Shown here piece by piece: positions 35,492 to 44,300 of a stretch of DNA of 64,000 bases. The notes beneath the pieces are model-generated. The model saw nothing but the letters and a program-made list of their open reading frames with translations. It was not told the DNA's origin and did no database searches. Positions within the stretch are counted from its first letter, which is position 1. Each line of letters starts with the position of its first letter. Source of the DNA: an uncultured Clostridia bacterium (GTDB taxonomy: Bacteria > Bacillota > Clostridia > Oscillospirales > Ruminococcaceae); NCBI GenBank assembly GCA_945910815.1, contig CAMDZD010000007.1, positions 33,648 through 97,647 of the forward strand, in the 5' to 3' direction. Position numbers and translations under genes: made by a program.

Positions 35492-36736
35492 TTATTTCAC
35501 CTCATACATTTTCTGCATTTTTCTTATATCGGAATAAAAACGGTTTTCCACCTGTTTGTTGTTGCTTTCAAGCTTTATGATTCTGCCTGTGAAAGTCTTA
35601 ATCCACGGCGAGAGTTCGGAAACATCAAAAAATTCGCCGTAATAGCAGAAAGTATTTTCACCTGTTTTTTCAACAGAACCGTTTCTGCCCTCACGCTTAA
35701 GGCGGTCAATAATAAATTTCTCATTATGTTCATCTATACGGAGAGTCATTTTTATATATTCGATACCCTCCTTAGGACGCTTTGCACCGAAAGAAGTTCC
35801 CCAGCAGTAAACGGCATTTTTCTGATATTTTTCAAGATAACAGTCATATTCGGGGCATACTTCAAGTATATCAACGCTTTTTATATAATCAAGCCTAAGA
35901 GCCGAAAATCGTTTCCATTGTTTGTTGTATACTATAATATAACGTCTGCCTGTCTGTGTGGAAACATGTATTTTCATAGGTATACATTTGATTTCAGTTT
36001 TTTTGTGACTTTTTCCGTAATTTACAAGACTTACATAATTTTTTCCTTCAATTGCCTGACAAAGTGCAAGAAGTATATTATCCTCAAGAGTATGTACTAT
36101 GAAATTATGCTTTATCAGAAAGAGATTATTAAGTTTGTCAAGCGATTTAAGAATATAATTTCCGATAATTCCAAAGGGTGCTGATTCCGAGAAAAATTTA
36201 ATCATATCCGTAATTTTATCCGAATCATTTCCGGCAAGCCTTTGAAAGCTGTCGGGAGATTTTGCATATACAAGAGAACGTCCTTGCTTTCGGGAAATAA
36301 TAATGCCCTCTTTTATGTATTCATTAAGCTTCATTCTTATGGTTTGAGGGTCAAAGCTTATTTCAAATTCATCAAGTATTCTGTCCGTAATGTCATTAAG
36401 CGATATAAAATTATCTTCTTCGAGAATATCAATCAGAAAGAAATGGAGCTGTATATCATTTTTGGTAAAGCTCTTGCAACGGTAAGCATTGTAAAGCGGA
36501 TTTTCTTCAATTTTACTGCTGTCACATGATATTGAAATCTGCTTTCCCTTTTTTGAATTGCTGAATTTTATAAAATCTCCGAGCCAGCTTTCAATTCTTC
36601 TGCGTTCGTCATCGTATGTCCGGAGAGATTTATATTGAAAATCATTTCTTGTTTTGAATCCGTATATATAGAAATCACGCATATAATCACGGGTTTTATC
36701 GAAATTCTTTATAAGTTCGGAAAAGGAATTGCCCAT
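35492..36736 (-). CDS. WYL-domain transcriptional regulator with N-terminal HTH
   Basis: 414 residues. An N-terminal winged-helix region (about 95-165, FDPQTIRMKLNEYIKEGIIISRKQG) is followed by a WYL core (NYVSLVNYGKSHKKTEIKCIPMKI, GRRYIIVYNKQWKRFSALRLDYI) and a C-terminal WCX-type domain. It is the first gene of the cluster with promoter 36769-36797 and is the likely regulator of the set. Confidence 0.85.
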   Translation of the reverse strand: MGNSFSELIKNFDKTRDYMRDFYIYGFKTRNDFQYKSLRTYDDERRRIESWLGDFIKFSNSKKGKQISISCDSSKIEENPLYNAYRCKSFTKNDIQLHFFLIDILEEDNFISLNDITDRILDEFEISFDPQTIRMKLNEYIKEGIIISRKQGRSLVYAKSPDSFQRLAGNDSDKITDMIKFFSESAPFGIIGNYILKSLDKLNNLFLIKHNFIVHTLEDNILLALCQAIEGKNYVSLVNYGKSHKKTEIKCIPMKIHVSTQTGRRYIIVYNKQWKRFSALRLDYIKSVDILEVCPEYDCYLEKYQKNAVYCWGTSFGAKRPKEGIEYIKMTLRIDEHNEKFIIDRLKREGRNGSVEKTGENTFCYYGEFFDVSELSPWIKTFTGRIIKLESNNKQVENRFYSDIRKMQKMYEVK

Positions 36737-36768
36737 AAAATAAAATCACTCCCGATATTTTTTTGTAT

Positions 36769-36797
36769 ATTATAGCATATTTTGTCATATATTTCAA
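36769..36797 (-). promoter_or_regulatory. Promoter of the WYL pair
   Basis: On the minus strand TTGAAA (36792-36797), 17-bp spacer, TATAAT (36769-36774). Confidence 0.68.
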
Positions 36798-36805
36798 GAG
36801 AAAAA

Positions 36806-36837
36806 CCGTCCGGAAAAGTTCCGGACGGCATTTTTTT
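36806..36837. terminator. Strong bidirectional terminator
   Basis: CCGTCCGGAA and TTCCGGACGG form a 10-bp stem with T-rich runs on both sides. It ends the small gene at 36836-37117 on the minus strand. Confidence 0.85.
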
Positions 36838-37117
36838 ATAAATCCTGCAAATCGGCAGAGGGAATATCATTTTCAATATTATCCCTTGCAAGGTCGTTGT
36901 TTATTACAGGGTAAGCATCTGAAATAGGTTTTTCTTTAAGCGAATAAGGTGCAGAAGAATGGTATACTTTAAGATAAGGAGGTTCAGTACCTGCTATAAT
37001 GGGATTCGCTTTTGCCTTTGAATGTTTAGCCTTTCCCTGAATTTCCGGAACAGGCGGAACGTCATTTCTTGGCTGGGTATGGGTATATTCTGGACGGCTC
37101 ATACCTTTTTTGGGCAT
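36836..37117 (-). CDS. Small proline-rich hypothetical protein
   Basis: 93 residues from ATG 37117 with GAGGTG 7 nt upstream; a GTG nine bases earlier is less likely. It is hydrophilic with a Pro-rich N-terminal half (YTHTQPRNDVPPVPEIQGK) and no membrane segment. Not recognised. The good ribosome site and the terminator directly after the stop support a real gene. Confidence 0.65.
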   Translation of the reverse strand: MPKKGMSRPEYTHTQPRNDVPPVPEIQGKAKHSKAKANPIIAGTEPPYLKVYHSSAPYSLKEKPISDAYPVINNDLARDNIENDIPSADLQDL

Positions 37118-37223
37118 AATAATCACCTCGGATATATTATCTGTCCTGACGGTTAAAATTATTCACAGGGAATATATATCAGCAAAAAAGGTATAATAAA
37201 TACAGAAAAGGAGGAAATTATAT

Positions 37224-38516
37224 ATGGAATCAATATGGCAGAAAGATACGGAACTTCCGGCATTTCCGAAGTTTCAGGGCAGTTGCGGTACAGATGTGCT
37301 GATTATAGGCGGTGGAATGACCGGTATTCTGACCGCATATTTCCTGAATAATTCGGGAGCTGAATGTATTCTCCTTGAAAAAAACAGAATTTTAAGCGGT
37401 ACAACATCGGGAACGACTGCAAAAATTACATTTCAGCACGGACTTATATATAATAAGCTCATACGAAAAAAAGGTGTCGAATCTGCAGGGCTGTATCTTC
37501 AGGCACATAAATCAGCGTTTGAAATGTTTGAAAATCTCTGTAAAAATATCGACTGCGATTTTGAATACAGGGACAGCTATATATATTCTCTTGATGACAG
37601 GGAAAAGCTTGAACAGGAAATTTCCGCTTGTGAAAAGATAGGCTTTAATGCGGAATACTGTGAAAATATTCCGCTTCCGTTTGAAACGGCGGGAGCAGTA
37701 AAATTTTCAAATCAGGCACAGTTTAACCCTCTTAAATTTGGCGGTGAACTTGCAAAGGAACTTTCCGTTTATGAAAATTCGTTTGTCCGTGATGTTAAGG
37801 GAAATACTGCAATAACAGATTCGGGAACAGTTACTGCTAAATATATAATTATAGCAACGCATTTCCCGTTTATAAACACTCACGGAAGTTATTTTCTTAA
37901 ATTATATCAGAACCGTTCCAATATGATTGCTCTTGAAAATGCTGAGAATCTTAACGGAATATATCTTGACGAAAGCGGAAAAGGATTTTCTTTCCGGAAC
38001 TATAAAAATTATCTTATTGTCGGCGGTGAAAGTCACAGGACGGGTAAACAGAGTAAATGCTGGAATGAACTCAGGGATTTTTCAAAGCGGTATTATCCCG
38101 ATTCAGAAGAATATTGTTTCTGGTCAGCACAGGACTGCATGAGTCTTGACAATACTGCATACATCGGAAATTATTCTTCCAATACTCCGTATCTTTTTAC
38201 TGCATCGGGATTTAACAAGTGGGGAATGACAGGTTCAATGCTTTCCGCAATGATACTTAATGATATGATTTGCGGAAAGAAAAATCAGTTTGCGGAACTT
38301 TTCAGCCCTTCAAGAAGTATTTTAAAGCCTCAGCTTTTTGTGAACGGATTTGAGGCGTTAAGAAATATGCTTACGCTTTCTGCAAAAAGATGTACGCATT
38401 TAGGCTGTGCATTGAAGTGGAACAGCTCCGAACATTCATGGGATTGTGCCTGTCACGGTTCAAGGTTCGATGAAAACGGACATATTCTTGAAAATCCTGC
38501 AAATAAGGATTTATAG
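37224..38516 (+). CDS. FAD-dependent oxidoreductase with C-terminal Rieske domain
   Basis: 430 residues. The FAD-binding Rossmann motif is DVLIIGGGMTGILTAYF (about 26-42) with ECILLEKNRI after it. A DAO-like oxidoreductase body follows, and the C-terminal Rieske [2Fe-2S] cluster is bound by CTHLGC and CACHGSRF. Such fusions are found in Firmicutes and Bacilli; the substrate is unknown. GGAGG precedes the ATG. Its last bases overlap the stop of an old reading-frame relic on the other strand. Confidence 0.87.
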   Translation: MESIWQKDTELPAFPKFQGSCGTDVLIIGGGMTGILTAYFLNNSGAECILLEKNRILSGTTSGTTAKITFQHGLIYNKLIRKKGVESAGLYLQAHKSAFEMFENLCKNIDCDFEYRDSYIYSLDDREKLEQEISACEKIGFNAEYCENIPLPFETAGAVKFSNQAQFNPLKFGGELAKELSVYENSFVRDVKGNTAITDSGTVTAKYIIIATHFPFINTHGSYFLKLYQNRSNMIALENAENLNGIYLDESGKGFSFRNYKNYLIVGGESHRTGKQSKCWNELRDFSKRYYPDSEEYCFWSAQDCMSLDNTAYIGNYSSNTPYLFTASGFNKWGMTGSMLSAMILNDMICGKKNQFAELFSPSRSILKPQLFVNGFEALRNMLTLSAKRCTHLGCALKWNSSEHSWDCACHGSRFDENGHILENPANKDL

Positions 38517-38681
38517 ATTTTTACTGTTTTTCGGAAAGATATACTGATAAGCAGTTATTGAACCGTCAGGGGATATATCCAAATCGTAGCTGTTTCCGGT
38601 AATGAAATCGGGAATATCAAGAACGCTGAAATTTTCAAGTTCCGATAAGTGATTTTTGAATACAAAAAAGACGAACTTTTT
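38511..38681 (-). pseudogene. Open-frame relic without a start codon
   Basis: On the minus strand a frame of 56 codons reads, among others, NHLSELENFSVLDIPDF and SPDGSITAYQYIFP, then stops at 38511-38513. It is preceded by a TGA and contains no ATG or GTG. The wording looks protein-like. It is probably the 3' remnant of a deleted gene. Its origin was not recognised. Confidence 0.4.
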
Positions 38682-38692
38682 TCAAAAAATTT

Positions 38693-39673
38693 TCAGAAAA
38701 TATTTATCTGATTTTTAAGAGGTCTGCCTGCAAAGAAATCGTTAAGATTTCCGATAGTTATTTCAGCAATATTTTTTAAAGCCTCATCAGTCAGGAATGC
38801 CTGATGTGACGTGATAATTACATTCGGCAGACTTACAAGAAGTGAAAGTATATCATCATCGATGATTCTTGAAGAATAATCCTCAAAGAATAATTCCGAT
38901 TCTTCTTCATAGACGTCAAGACCTGCTCCGGCAATTTTACCGCTTTTCAGAGCGTCAAGAAGTGATTCGCTTTCAATAAGTCCGCCCCTTGAAGTATTGA
39001 TTATATAGACGCTGTCTTTCATTTTTGAAAAGGAATCAGCATTAAGAATATGTCTTGATTCGGGAGTAAGCGGACAGTGAAGTGATATTATATCGCTTTT
39101 CTTGTAAAGAGTGTCAAGGTCAGTATATTCAAAATCGGGATTTTTTATCGGGAACGGGTCATATGCGAGAATATTCATTCCGAATCCCTTGCAGATTTTT
39201 ATAAAAATTCTTCCGATTTGTCCTGTACCGATAATTCCTGCTGTCTTACCGTTAAGGTCAAATCCCTGCAAGCCGTTTATTGAAAAGTTGAACTCACGTG
39301 TACGGTTATAAGCCTTGTTGATTTTACGGTTAAGGCATAGAAACAACGCCATAGCATGTTCCACAACGGCATACGGCGAATATACGGGAACTCTCAGAAC
39401 AGGAATTTTATTTCCTATGGCTTTGAAATCAATATTGTTATACCCCGAACATCTCATTGCAATTGCTTTTATGTTATATTCAATAAGTTTCTGAACCGTA
39501 TCATAATCAATATTGTCGTTTACAAATGCAATTACTGCATCAAATCCGTTGCAGAGAACTGCTGTATCTGAATTGAGCTTGTCCTTGAAATATGTTATTT
39601 CAAAATCCTTTTCAAGCTTTTCAAACCATATGCGGTCATAAGGCTTTGTATCAAAAAATGCTGTTCTTTTCAT
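38693..39673 (-). CDS. D-2-hydroxyacid dehydrogenase (D-lactate dehydrogenase-like)
   Basis: 326 residues from ATG 39673, where GAGGAGG lies upstream. The NAD loop is GIIGTGQIGRIF (about 145), with HCPLTPESRHI and catalytic Arg in NTSRGGLIESES, Glu in VYEEES and His in TSHQAFLT. Likely reduces pyruvate or a related 2-oxoacid to the D-hydroxyacid. Single gene unit. Confidence 0.9.
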   Translation of the reverse strand: MKRTAFFDTKPYDRIWFEKLEKDFEITYFKDKLNSDTAVLCNGFDAVIAFVNDNIDYDTVQKLIEYNIKAIAMRCSGYNNIDFKAIGNKIPVLRVPVYSPYAVVEHAMALFLCLNRKINKAYNRTREFNFSINGLQGFDLNGKTAGIIGTGQIGRIFIKICKGFGMNILAYDPFPIKNPDFEYTDLDTLYKKSDIISLHCPLTPESRHILNADSFSKMKDSVYIINTSRGGLIESESLLDALKSGKIAGAGLDVYEEESELFFEDYSSRIIDDDILSLLVSLPNVIITSHQAFLTDEALKNIAEITIGNLNDFFAGRPLKNQINIF

Positions 39674-39802
39674 ATCAGAAAAATCCTCCTCAATAACTTT
39701 ATTATACCTCGGCATTAAAATAATATTCTTTCGGTATTTTAAAATTTGTAAACGAAAATTTATCTTCTTAAAAAATTTTTTGAATGTTTGACGTTATAGC
39801 TA

Positions 39803-39831
39803 TTGACTTTTTTTTGTAAAAGTGATATAAT
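39803..39831 (+). promoter_or_regulatory. Promoter of the kinase/vWA/PP2C cluster
   Basis: TTGACT (39803-39808), 17-bp spacer, TATAAT (39826-39831). A leader of about 85 nt follows. Confidence 0.72.
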
Positions 39832-39920
39832 ATTGTAAAATATACCATTAAAGTTCAGAGAAATATAAAGCGTACCTGCTTTATTATGTCTCCATTATTT
39901 ACTTAGGAGGAGATTTTTTT

Positions 39921-40961
39921 ATGCTCTGCAAACAGTGTAGAACAGAAATTCCAGCCGGAACTAATATGTGTCCGGTATGCAAAACGCCTGTGCCGAGAAA
40001 TATTCCGGGGTTTGAATATACAAATGGTGTCAAGCAGTCACTCAAATCACTTGTGGACAACTATGGAACAGATATTTTGAGTGATACTACAAAATTTATT
40101 TCATTCCTTAACGACTATCTGCCGGAATATGAAAAGGAAAGACGTCTTATAAGAAACGTAATGAGCAACGGTGTAATAAAAAATATGCTCGCTGAAAACA
40201 ATCACGACATAGCTATTATGAAAGCAAAGGAATATATGACTAATGAACTCTTTCTTTCAGAAAATGCAAGCGAATTTATAATTGAATGTTTCGCATTCGT
40301 TCTCGGCTGGGTATACGTTCCCGCACCTATCAGCGAAAATGTTTCAGTTCCCTCTGCGGAACAGTCTGCACCGGCTTCAGCTCCCGAACCTGCCGATTTG
40401 GTTATGCCCTCAAATCCAAAGGAATTCAAGCCATTTGATGCATTTAAATACAAGCTTAAAAGAAATGTTGAAATTCCTTTCGGATATACATCTCTGGCAA
40501 GCTTCTGCTTTGACAGTTTCGGATTTATAAGAGCTGTAAAAATTCCGGAATCCGTTATTACAATAGGCGAATATGCCTTTTCGGAATGTAAAAAGCTTAA
40601 AACAGTTGAACTTCCCTCAAGCCTCAGAATTATAAAAAGAGCTGTTTTCAGTTCATGCATAAGCCTTAATTCAATTAAAATTCCCGAAGGTGTGACTGCA
40701 ATCGAAGAAGGTATGTTCTCATTCTGCCGTAACCTCGAAATAGTTGAACTTCCCTCAAGTATAAGCAGTATCGGAAATGAAGCATTCTCCGGCTGTGAAA
40801 GTCTCAGAGAACTTTTTATTCCCGAAAATGTAAAGTTTATAGGTGAAGATGTATTTACATTCTGCCCCAAGCTTACCATAAAATGCTATGAAAATTCATA
40901 TGTGCATAAATACTGTGCAAATTCAGGGCTGAATTTTACAACGGTCAAAAAAAGCTACTGA
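39921..40961 (+). CDS. Zinc-ribbon protein with BspA-type leucine-rich repeats
   Basis: 346 residues. The N-terminal zinc ribbon is CKQCRTEIPAGTNMCPVC (residues 3-20). The middle is helical with a Pro/Ala linker (about 145-165). The C-terminal half consists of about five LRR_5 repeats with IPESVITIGEYAFSEC-type units. No signal peptide, so it should be cytoplasmic. It opens the signalling cluster and could present a binding surface for a target of the kinase or phosphatase. Confidence 0.83.
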   Translation: MLCKQCRTEIPAGTNMCPVCKTPVPRNIPGFEYTNGVKQSLKSLVDNYGTDILSDTTKFISFLNDYLPEYEKERRLIRNVMSNGVIKNMLAENNHDIAIMKAKEYMTNELFLSENASEFIIECFAFVLGWVYVPAPISENVSVPSAEQSAPASAPEPADLVMPSNPKEFKPFDAFKYKLKRNVEIPFGYTSLASFCFDSFGFIRAVKIPESVITIGEYAFSECKKLKTVELPSSLRIIKRAVFSSCISLNSIKIPEGVTAIEEGMFSFCRNLEIVELPSSISSIGNEAFSGCESLRELFIPENVKFIGEDVFTFCPKLTIKCYENSYVHKYCANSGLNFTTVKKSY

Positions 40962-40980
40962 TTATATTTATTTACATATG

Positions 40981-41072
40981 TAGGGTTGGAACAATCCGAA
41001 TTTAAGCCTATGGAGACAGAGGTTACGAAGTCTATGAAGTAGGAATCTCGTCACTTTAGTGATGAGAGGTTC
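40981..41072 (+). mobile_element. IS200/IS605-like right-end scar (omegaRNA-like)
   Basis: The stretch GAATCTCGTCACTTTAGTGATGAGAGGTTC contains a 10-bp hairpin (41046-41055 with 41058-41067) that I recognise as the subterminal right-end hairpin of IS605-type elements, which is also the 3' part of TnpB guide RNA. Upstream bases read like a decayed tnpB C-terminus (YGDRGYEVYEVGISSL then stop). No transposase or tnpB remains. It splits the LRR gene from the kinase gene. Identification is from memory of the motif. Confidence 0.55.
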
Positions 41073-41115
41073 AAAAAGCAAGTCAATAAAAATTCTATGG
41101 AAGGAGAATTATATA

Positions 41116-42465
41116 ATGTTAGAACTCAATGCAGGTCAGAGCATAGAAATGGAGTACGGAGGAAGTGCCAAGGTACTTAAAGTACTCGGAAGCGGTGGTC
41201 AGGGTATAGTTTATCTTGTCGATTTCGGCGGAATAAATTATGCTCTTAAATGGTATGATGTCAATAAAATAAAAAATCCACAGGCATTCAGAAAAAATAT
41301 TGAAAGAAATATCAATGACGGAGCTCCGAGTGATAAATTTCTATGGCCTAAATACCTCACAAAACCTATGCCCGATAATGACGGTTTCGGCTACCTTATG
41401 GATTTAAGACCGGAGGGATATGATTCATTTGTAGATATACTTAATATGTATAAGCTCGATGTCGACCCCCTCACAGGCAGAGCAAAAAAAATCAGAGTGC
41501 AGTTCAGAAGCCTGTTTGCACTGATAACTGCTGTAATCAATATTGTAAATGCTTTCAGACAGCTCCACAGAGCCGGAAAAAGTTATCAGGATTTGAATGA
41601 CGGCGGATTTTTCATAAATGTTGAAACAGGCGATGTAATGGTCTGCGACTGCGACAATATCGCTCCTGACGGCTATAACTTCGGAATAGGAGGAAAGCCG
41701 GGATATATGGCTCCCGAAATCGTAAGAGGCGTTGCAAAGCCTGATGTGCAGACTGACAAGTATTCACTTGCAGTAGTCCTTTTCAAGCTCCTTTTCAGAG
41801 GTGACCCTATGGAGGGCGAAAAAGTTATAAAAGATATATGCCTTACCGAAAAATCAGAGCTTAAACATTACGGAAAGGAAACTGTATTCGTTTTTGACCC
41901 TAACAATAATACTAACAGACCTGTAAGAGGTATTCATGACAATGTTATAAAATTCTGGGGAATATATCCCGAATATATCAGAAAAGCCTTTACATATACT
42001 TTCACAGTCGGTATAAATGAACCAAGCAAGCGTATTATTGAAAATCAGTGGCAGAAGCTTTTTATAAGACTAAGAAATGAAATAATATCATGTCAGTGCG
42101 GAAGAACTACATTTGCATCTTCATTCGCCTCGAATCAGGATAACAGTGCATATAAATGTCAGAAATGCGGAGCAGAATTTCCTACACTTGCTTTCAGTAA
42201 CTGCAATTACAGAATACCTGTTTATATCGGAAAAAAATTCTTTGCATGTGAAACTGTTGCCGGCTCTGATGACTTTCAGACCATTACCGGAGAAGTTGTT
42301 GAAAATAAACTCAAAAAAGGTATGATGGGTATAAAAAATCTTTCCGGAAATACTTGGAACGTTAAAATGCCTGACGGAAAAATCTATAAAATCGAATCCG
42401 GCAGAGGTTTTCCGATTTGGCAGGGACTTTCTATCGACTTTGGCGGAGTAACCGCACATATATAA
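41116..42465 (+). CDS. Ser/Thr protein kinase with C-terminal zinc ribbon
   Basis: 449 residues from ATG 41116 (GGAG upstream). The kinase core shows the Gly loop GSGGQG (25-30), ATP Lys in ALKWY (45), catalytic loop YQDLNDGGFF (Asp in place of HRD form), metal-binding CDCDN in place of DFG, and GKPGYMAPEI. A C-terminal CQCG...CQKCG ribbon lies at about 335-365. Together with vWA and PP2C genes it matches the kinase of TerY-P type triads. Confidence 0.88.
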   Translation: MLELNAGQSIEMEYGGSAKVLKVLGSGGQGIVYLVDFGGINYALKWYDVNKIKNPQAFRKNIERNINDGAPSDKFLWPKYLTKPMPDNDGFGYLMDLRPEGYDSFVDILNMYKLDVDPLTGRAKKIRVQFRSLFALITAVINIVNAFRQLHRAGKSYQDLNDGGFFINVETGDVMVCDCDNIAPDGYNFGIGGKPGYMAPEIVRGVAKPDVQTDKYSLAVVLFKLLFRGDPMEGEKVIKDICLTEKSELKHYGKETVFVFDPNNNTNRPVRGIHDNVIKFWGIYPEYIRKAFTYTFTVGINEPSKRIIENQWQKLFIRLRNEIISCQCGRTTFASSFASNQDNSAYKCQKCGAEFPTLAFSNCNYRIPVYIGKKFFACETVAGSDDFQTITGEVVENKLKKGMMGIKNLSGNTWNVKMPDGKIYKIESGRGFPIWQGLSIDFGGVTAHI

Positions 42466-42506
42466 TTTAAAAAATATTATATCTTATACAGAAAAGGAGT
42501 TTTAGT

Positions 42507-43289
42507 ATGAACGATGAATTTGAAAAATCACTCGATTTCGATGACGACCCGCTGAATGCTATGGGAGTTTCAAGAAAAAGTCTTGTAATCTTTTTCCTTA
42601 TTGATACTTCCGGAAGTATGAAAGGTACAAAAATGGGCGAACTTAATACGGCTATGGAAGAACTTATGCCCGAAATACGCCGTGTAGGTGAAGCTGATAC
42701 CGATGTAAAAGTTGCAGTACTCACTTTTGCAACACATCTCGCCTGGATGTATCCCGAACCTATTTCAATAGAGGAATTTGAGTGGAGCAGACTTTCACCT
42801 GCCGGAATTACAAATATGGGTGCTGCTTTTGAAGAACTCGCAATAAGACTTTCCAGAAACAGCTTTTTAAGTTCTCCGTCACTTTCCTTTGCTCCTGTAA
42901 TATTCCTTATGACTGACGGCTATCCCTCCGATGACTATAAAAGAGGTCTTAAAAAATTAAATGAAAACAGCTGGTATAAGCACGGTCTTAAAGTTGCTCT
43001 CGGAATCGGTAAGGAAGCCAACGATGATATGCTTGCTGAATTTACAGGCACTTCCGATACCGTTGTACACGCATATTCCGGCGGACAGCTCGCTCAGCTT
43101 ATAAAGAAAATTGCCGTAACTTCTTCACAGATAGGAAGCAAGAGTATGACTCTCTCTGATGATACAACAGGTGAAATAAGCTTTGAGGACGTTTCAGAAA
43201 GCAAACAGAAACAGCTCGGTGAACAGATTCAGGAAATCGTCAATTCAGAAGATTATCCGAAGGATATTCCTTTTGATTCAGGCTGGTAA
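42507..43289 (+). CDS. TerY-like vWA protein
   Basis: 260 residues. The MIDAS motif is IDTSGSMKGTKM (about 32), Thr in GITNMGAA and Asp in MTDGYPSDD. It follows the TerY type of vWA proteins known beside tellurite-resistance (Ter) loci and the kinase/PP2C triad. No other ter gene is in the window. AAAGGAG lies before the ATG. Confidence 0.88.
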   Translation: MNDEFEKSLDFDDDPLNAMGVSRKSLVIFFLIDTSGSMKGTKMGELNTAMEELMPEIRRVGEADTDVKVAVLTFATHLAWMYPEPISIEEFEWSRLSPAGITNMGAAFEELAIRLSRNSFLSSPSLSFAPVIFLMTDGYPSDDYKRGLKKLNENSWYKHGLKVALGIGKEANDDMLAEFTGTSDTVVHAYSGGQLAQLIKKIAVTSSQIGSKSMTLSDDTTGEISFEDVSESKQKQLGEQIQEIVNSEDYPKDIPFDSGW

Positions 43290-43330
43290 TCTATATATGA
43301 TTCGCTTGTGTCAGAAAGGGGGGTGCAGAA

Positions 43331-44287
43331 ATGTTTGACGGGTTTAATTATACCGTACAGGGAGAAAGCCATATTCAAAGCGGAAAAGTATGTCAGGACT
43401 GGTCAGACTTTAAAGCACATGAAAAGTATGCTGTTGCTGTTGTCGCCGACGGTCACGGTAGTAAAAAGCATTTCAGAAGCGATGTGGGTTCAAAGCTGGC
43501 GGTAAAGGTAACACTCAAAACAATAGACAATTTTTATCATAATGCCGATGAATTTGAAAAAAGCTTTGTAAAAAATCCAAAAAAAGTTATCAAAAAAATT
43601 CAGAAATATATTATTTCATACTGGAATAAAGAGGTCAGCTGGTATCACCGCAATAACCCTGTAACCGATGATGAAAAGAAAAATTTTACAAATGATGAAT
43701 TTAAAGCCATAAAAATGGAATCCATATACGGAACTACTCTTATTGCCGTGGTAATGGGAGAAAATTTCAGTTTCGGAATACAGATAGGTGACGGAAGCCT
43801 TGTCGTTCTGGAGAACGACTGCGAAACGGGAATGCCTATTGACGGTGACGAGAATCCTGCAAACCTGACAGCGTCAATGTGCAACTCAAATGCAATAGAT
43901 ATGTTTAATCTTTTTTATACCTTCAACAAACCGCTTGCCATGTTCGTTTCAACAGACGGACTTTATACGTCATTCGGAAGTGCAGAGGATTTTCTAGATT
44001 ATCATACAATTATTGCAGGTCAGTTTAATGATGTTAATGAATTTAAGGAAATAGTGCTGAGAAATCTGACCAAAAGAACAAAATACGGTACTCAGGACGA
44101 TATTTCTTTTTCATGCGTGTTTGACAAGGAGCTTATAGATGAAAATCTTTCAGCTATAAAAAATCAGATTCAGGTGAACAACAGCCGTGCTGCTATGCGT
44201 AAGGCTGAGCACGTTGCAAGAATCAAAAAAATGAAGGCTAAACAGGCTATGCTCCGCCAACAGCGTGAGGAAGAAGAACAGCAATAA
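43331..44287 (+). CDS. PP2C-like protein phosphatase
   Basis: 318 residues. PP2C motifs: VVADGHGSKKHFRSDVGS (about 39-56) carries the first metal Asp pair; YGTTLIAVV, IQIGDGSLVV and GTQDDISFSCVF carry the others. The C-terminus is a basic coiled coil (VARIKKMKAKQAMLRQQREEEE). It is the third part of the kinase-vWA-phosphatase triad and most likely reverses phosphorylation by the kinase upstream. Confidence 0.88.
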   Translation: MFDGFNYTVQGESHIQSGKVCQDWSDFKAHEKYAVAVVADGHGSKKHFRSDVGSKLAVKVTLKTIDNFYHNADEFEKSFVKNPKKVIKKIQKYIISYWNKEVSWYHRNNPVTDDEKKNFTNDEFKAIKMESIYGTTLIAVVMGENFSFGIQIGDGSLVVLENDCETGMPIDGDENPANLTASMCNSNAIDMFNLFYTFNKPLAMFVSTDGLYTSFGSAEDFLDYHTIIAGQFNDVNEFKEIVLRNLTKRTKYGTQDDISFSCVFDKELIDENLSAIKNQIQVNNSRAAMRKAEHVARIKKMKAKQAMLRQQREEEEQQ

Positions 44288-44300
44288 GGAGATTTTAAAA

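Noticed and set aside
37132..37223. Possible riboswitch before the Rieske oxidoreductase
   Set aside because: Only a -10-like TATAAT and a ribosome site were seen; there is no stable structure.
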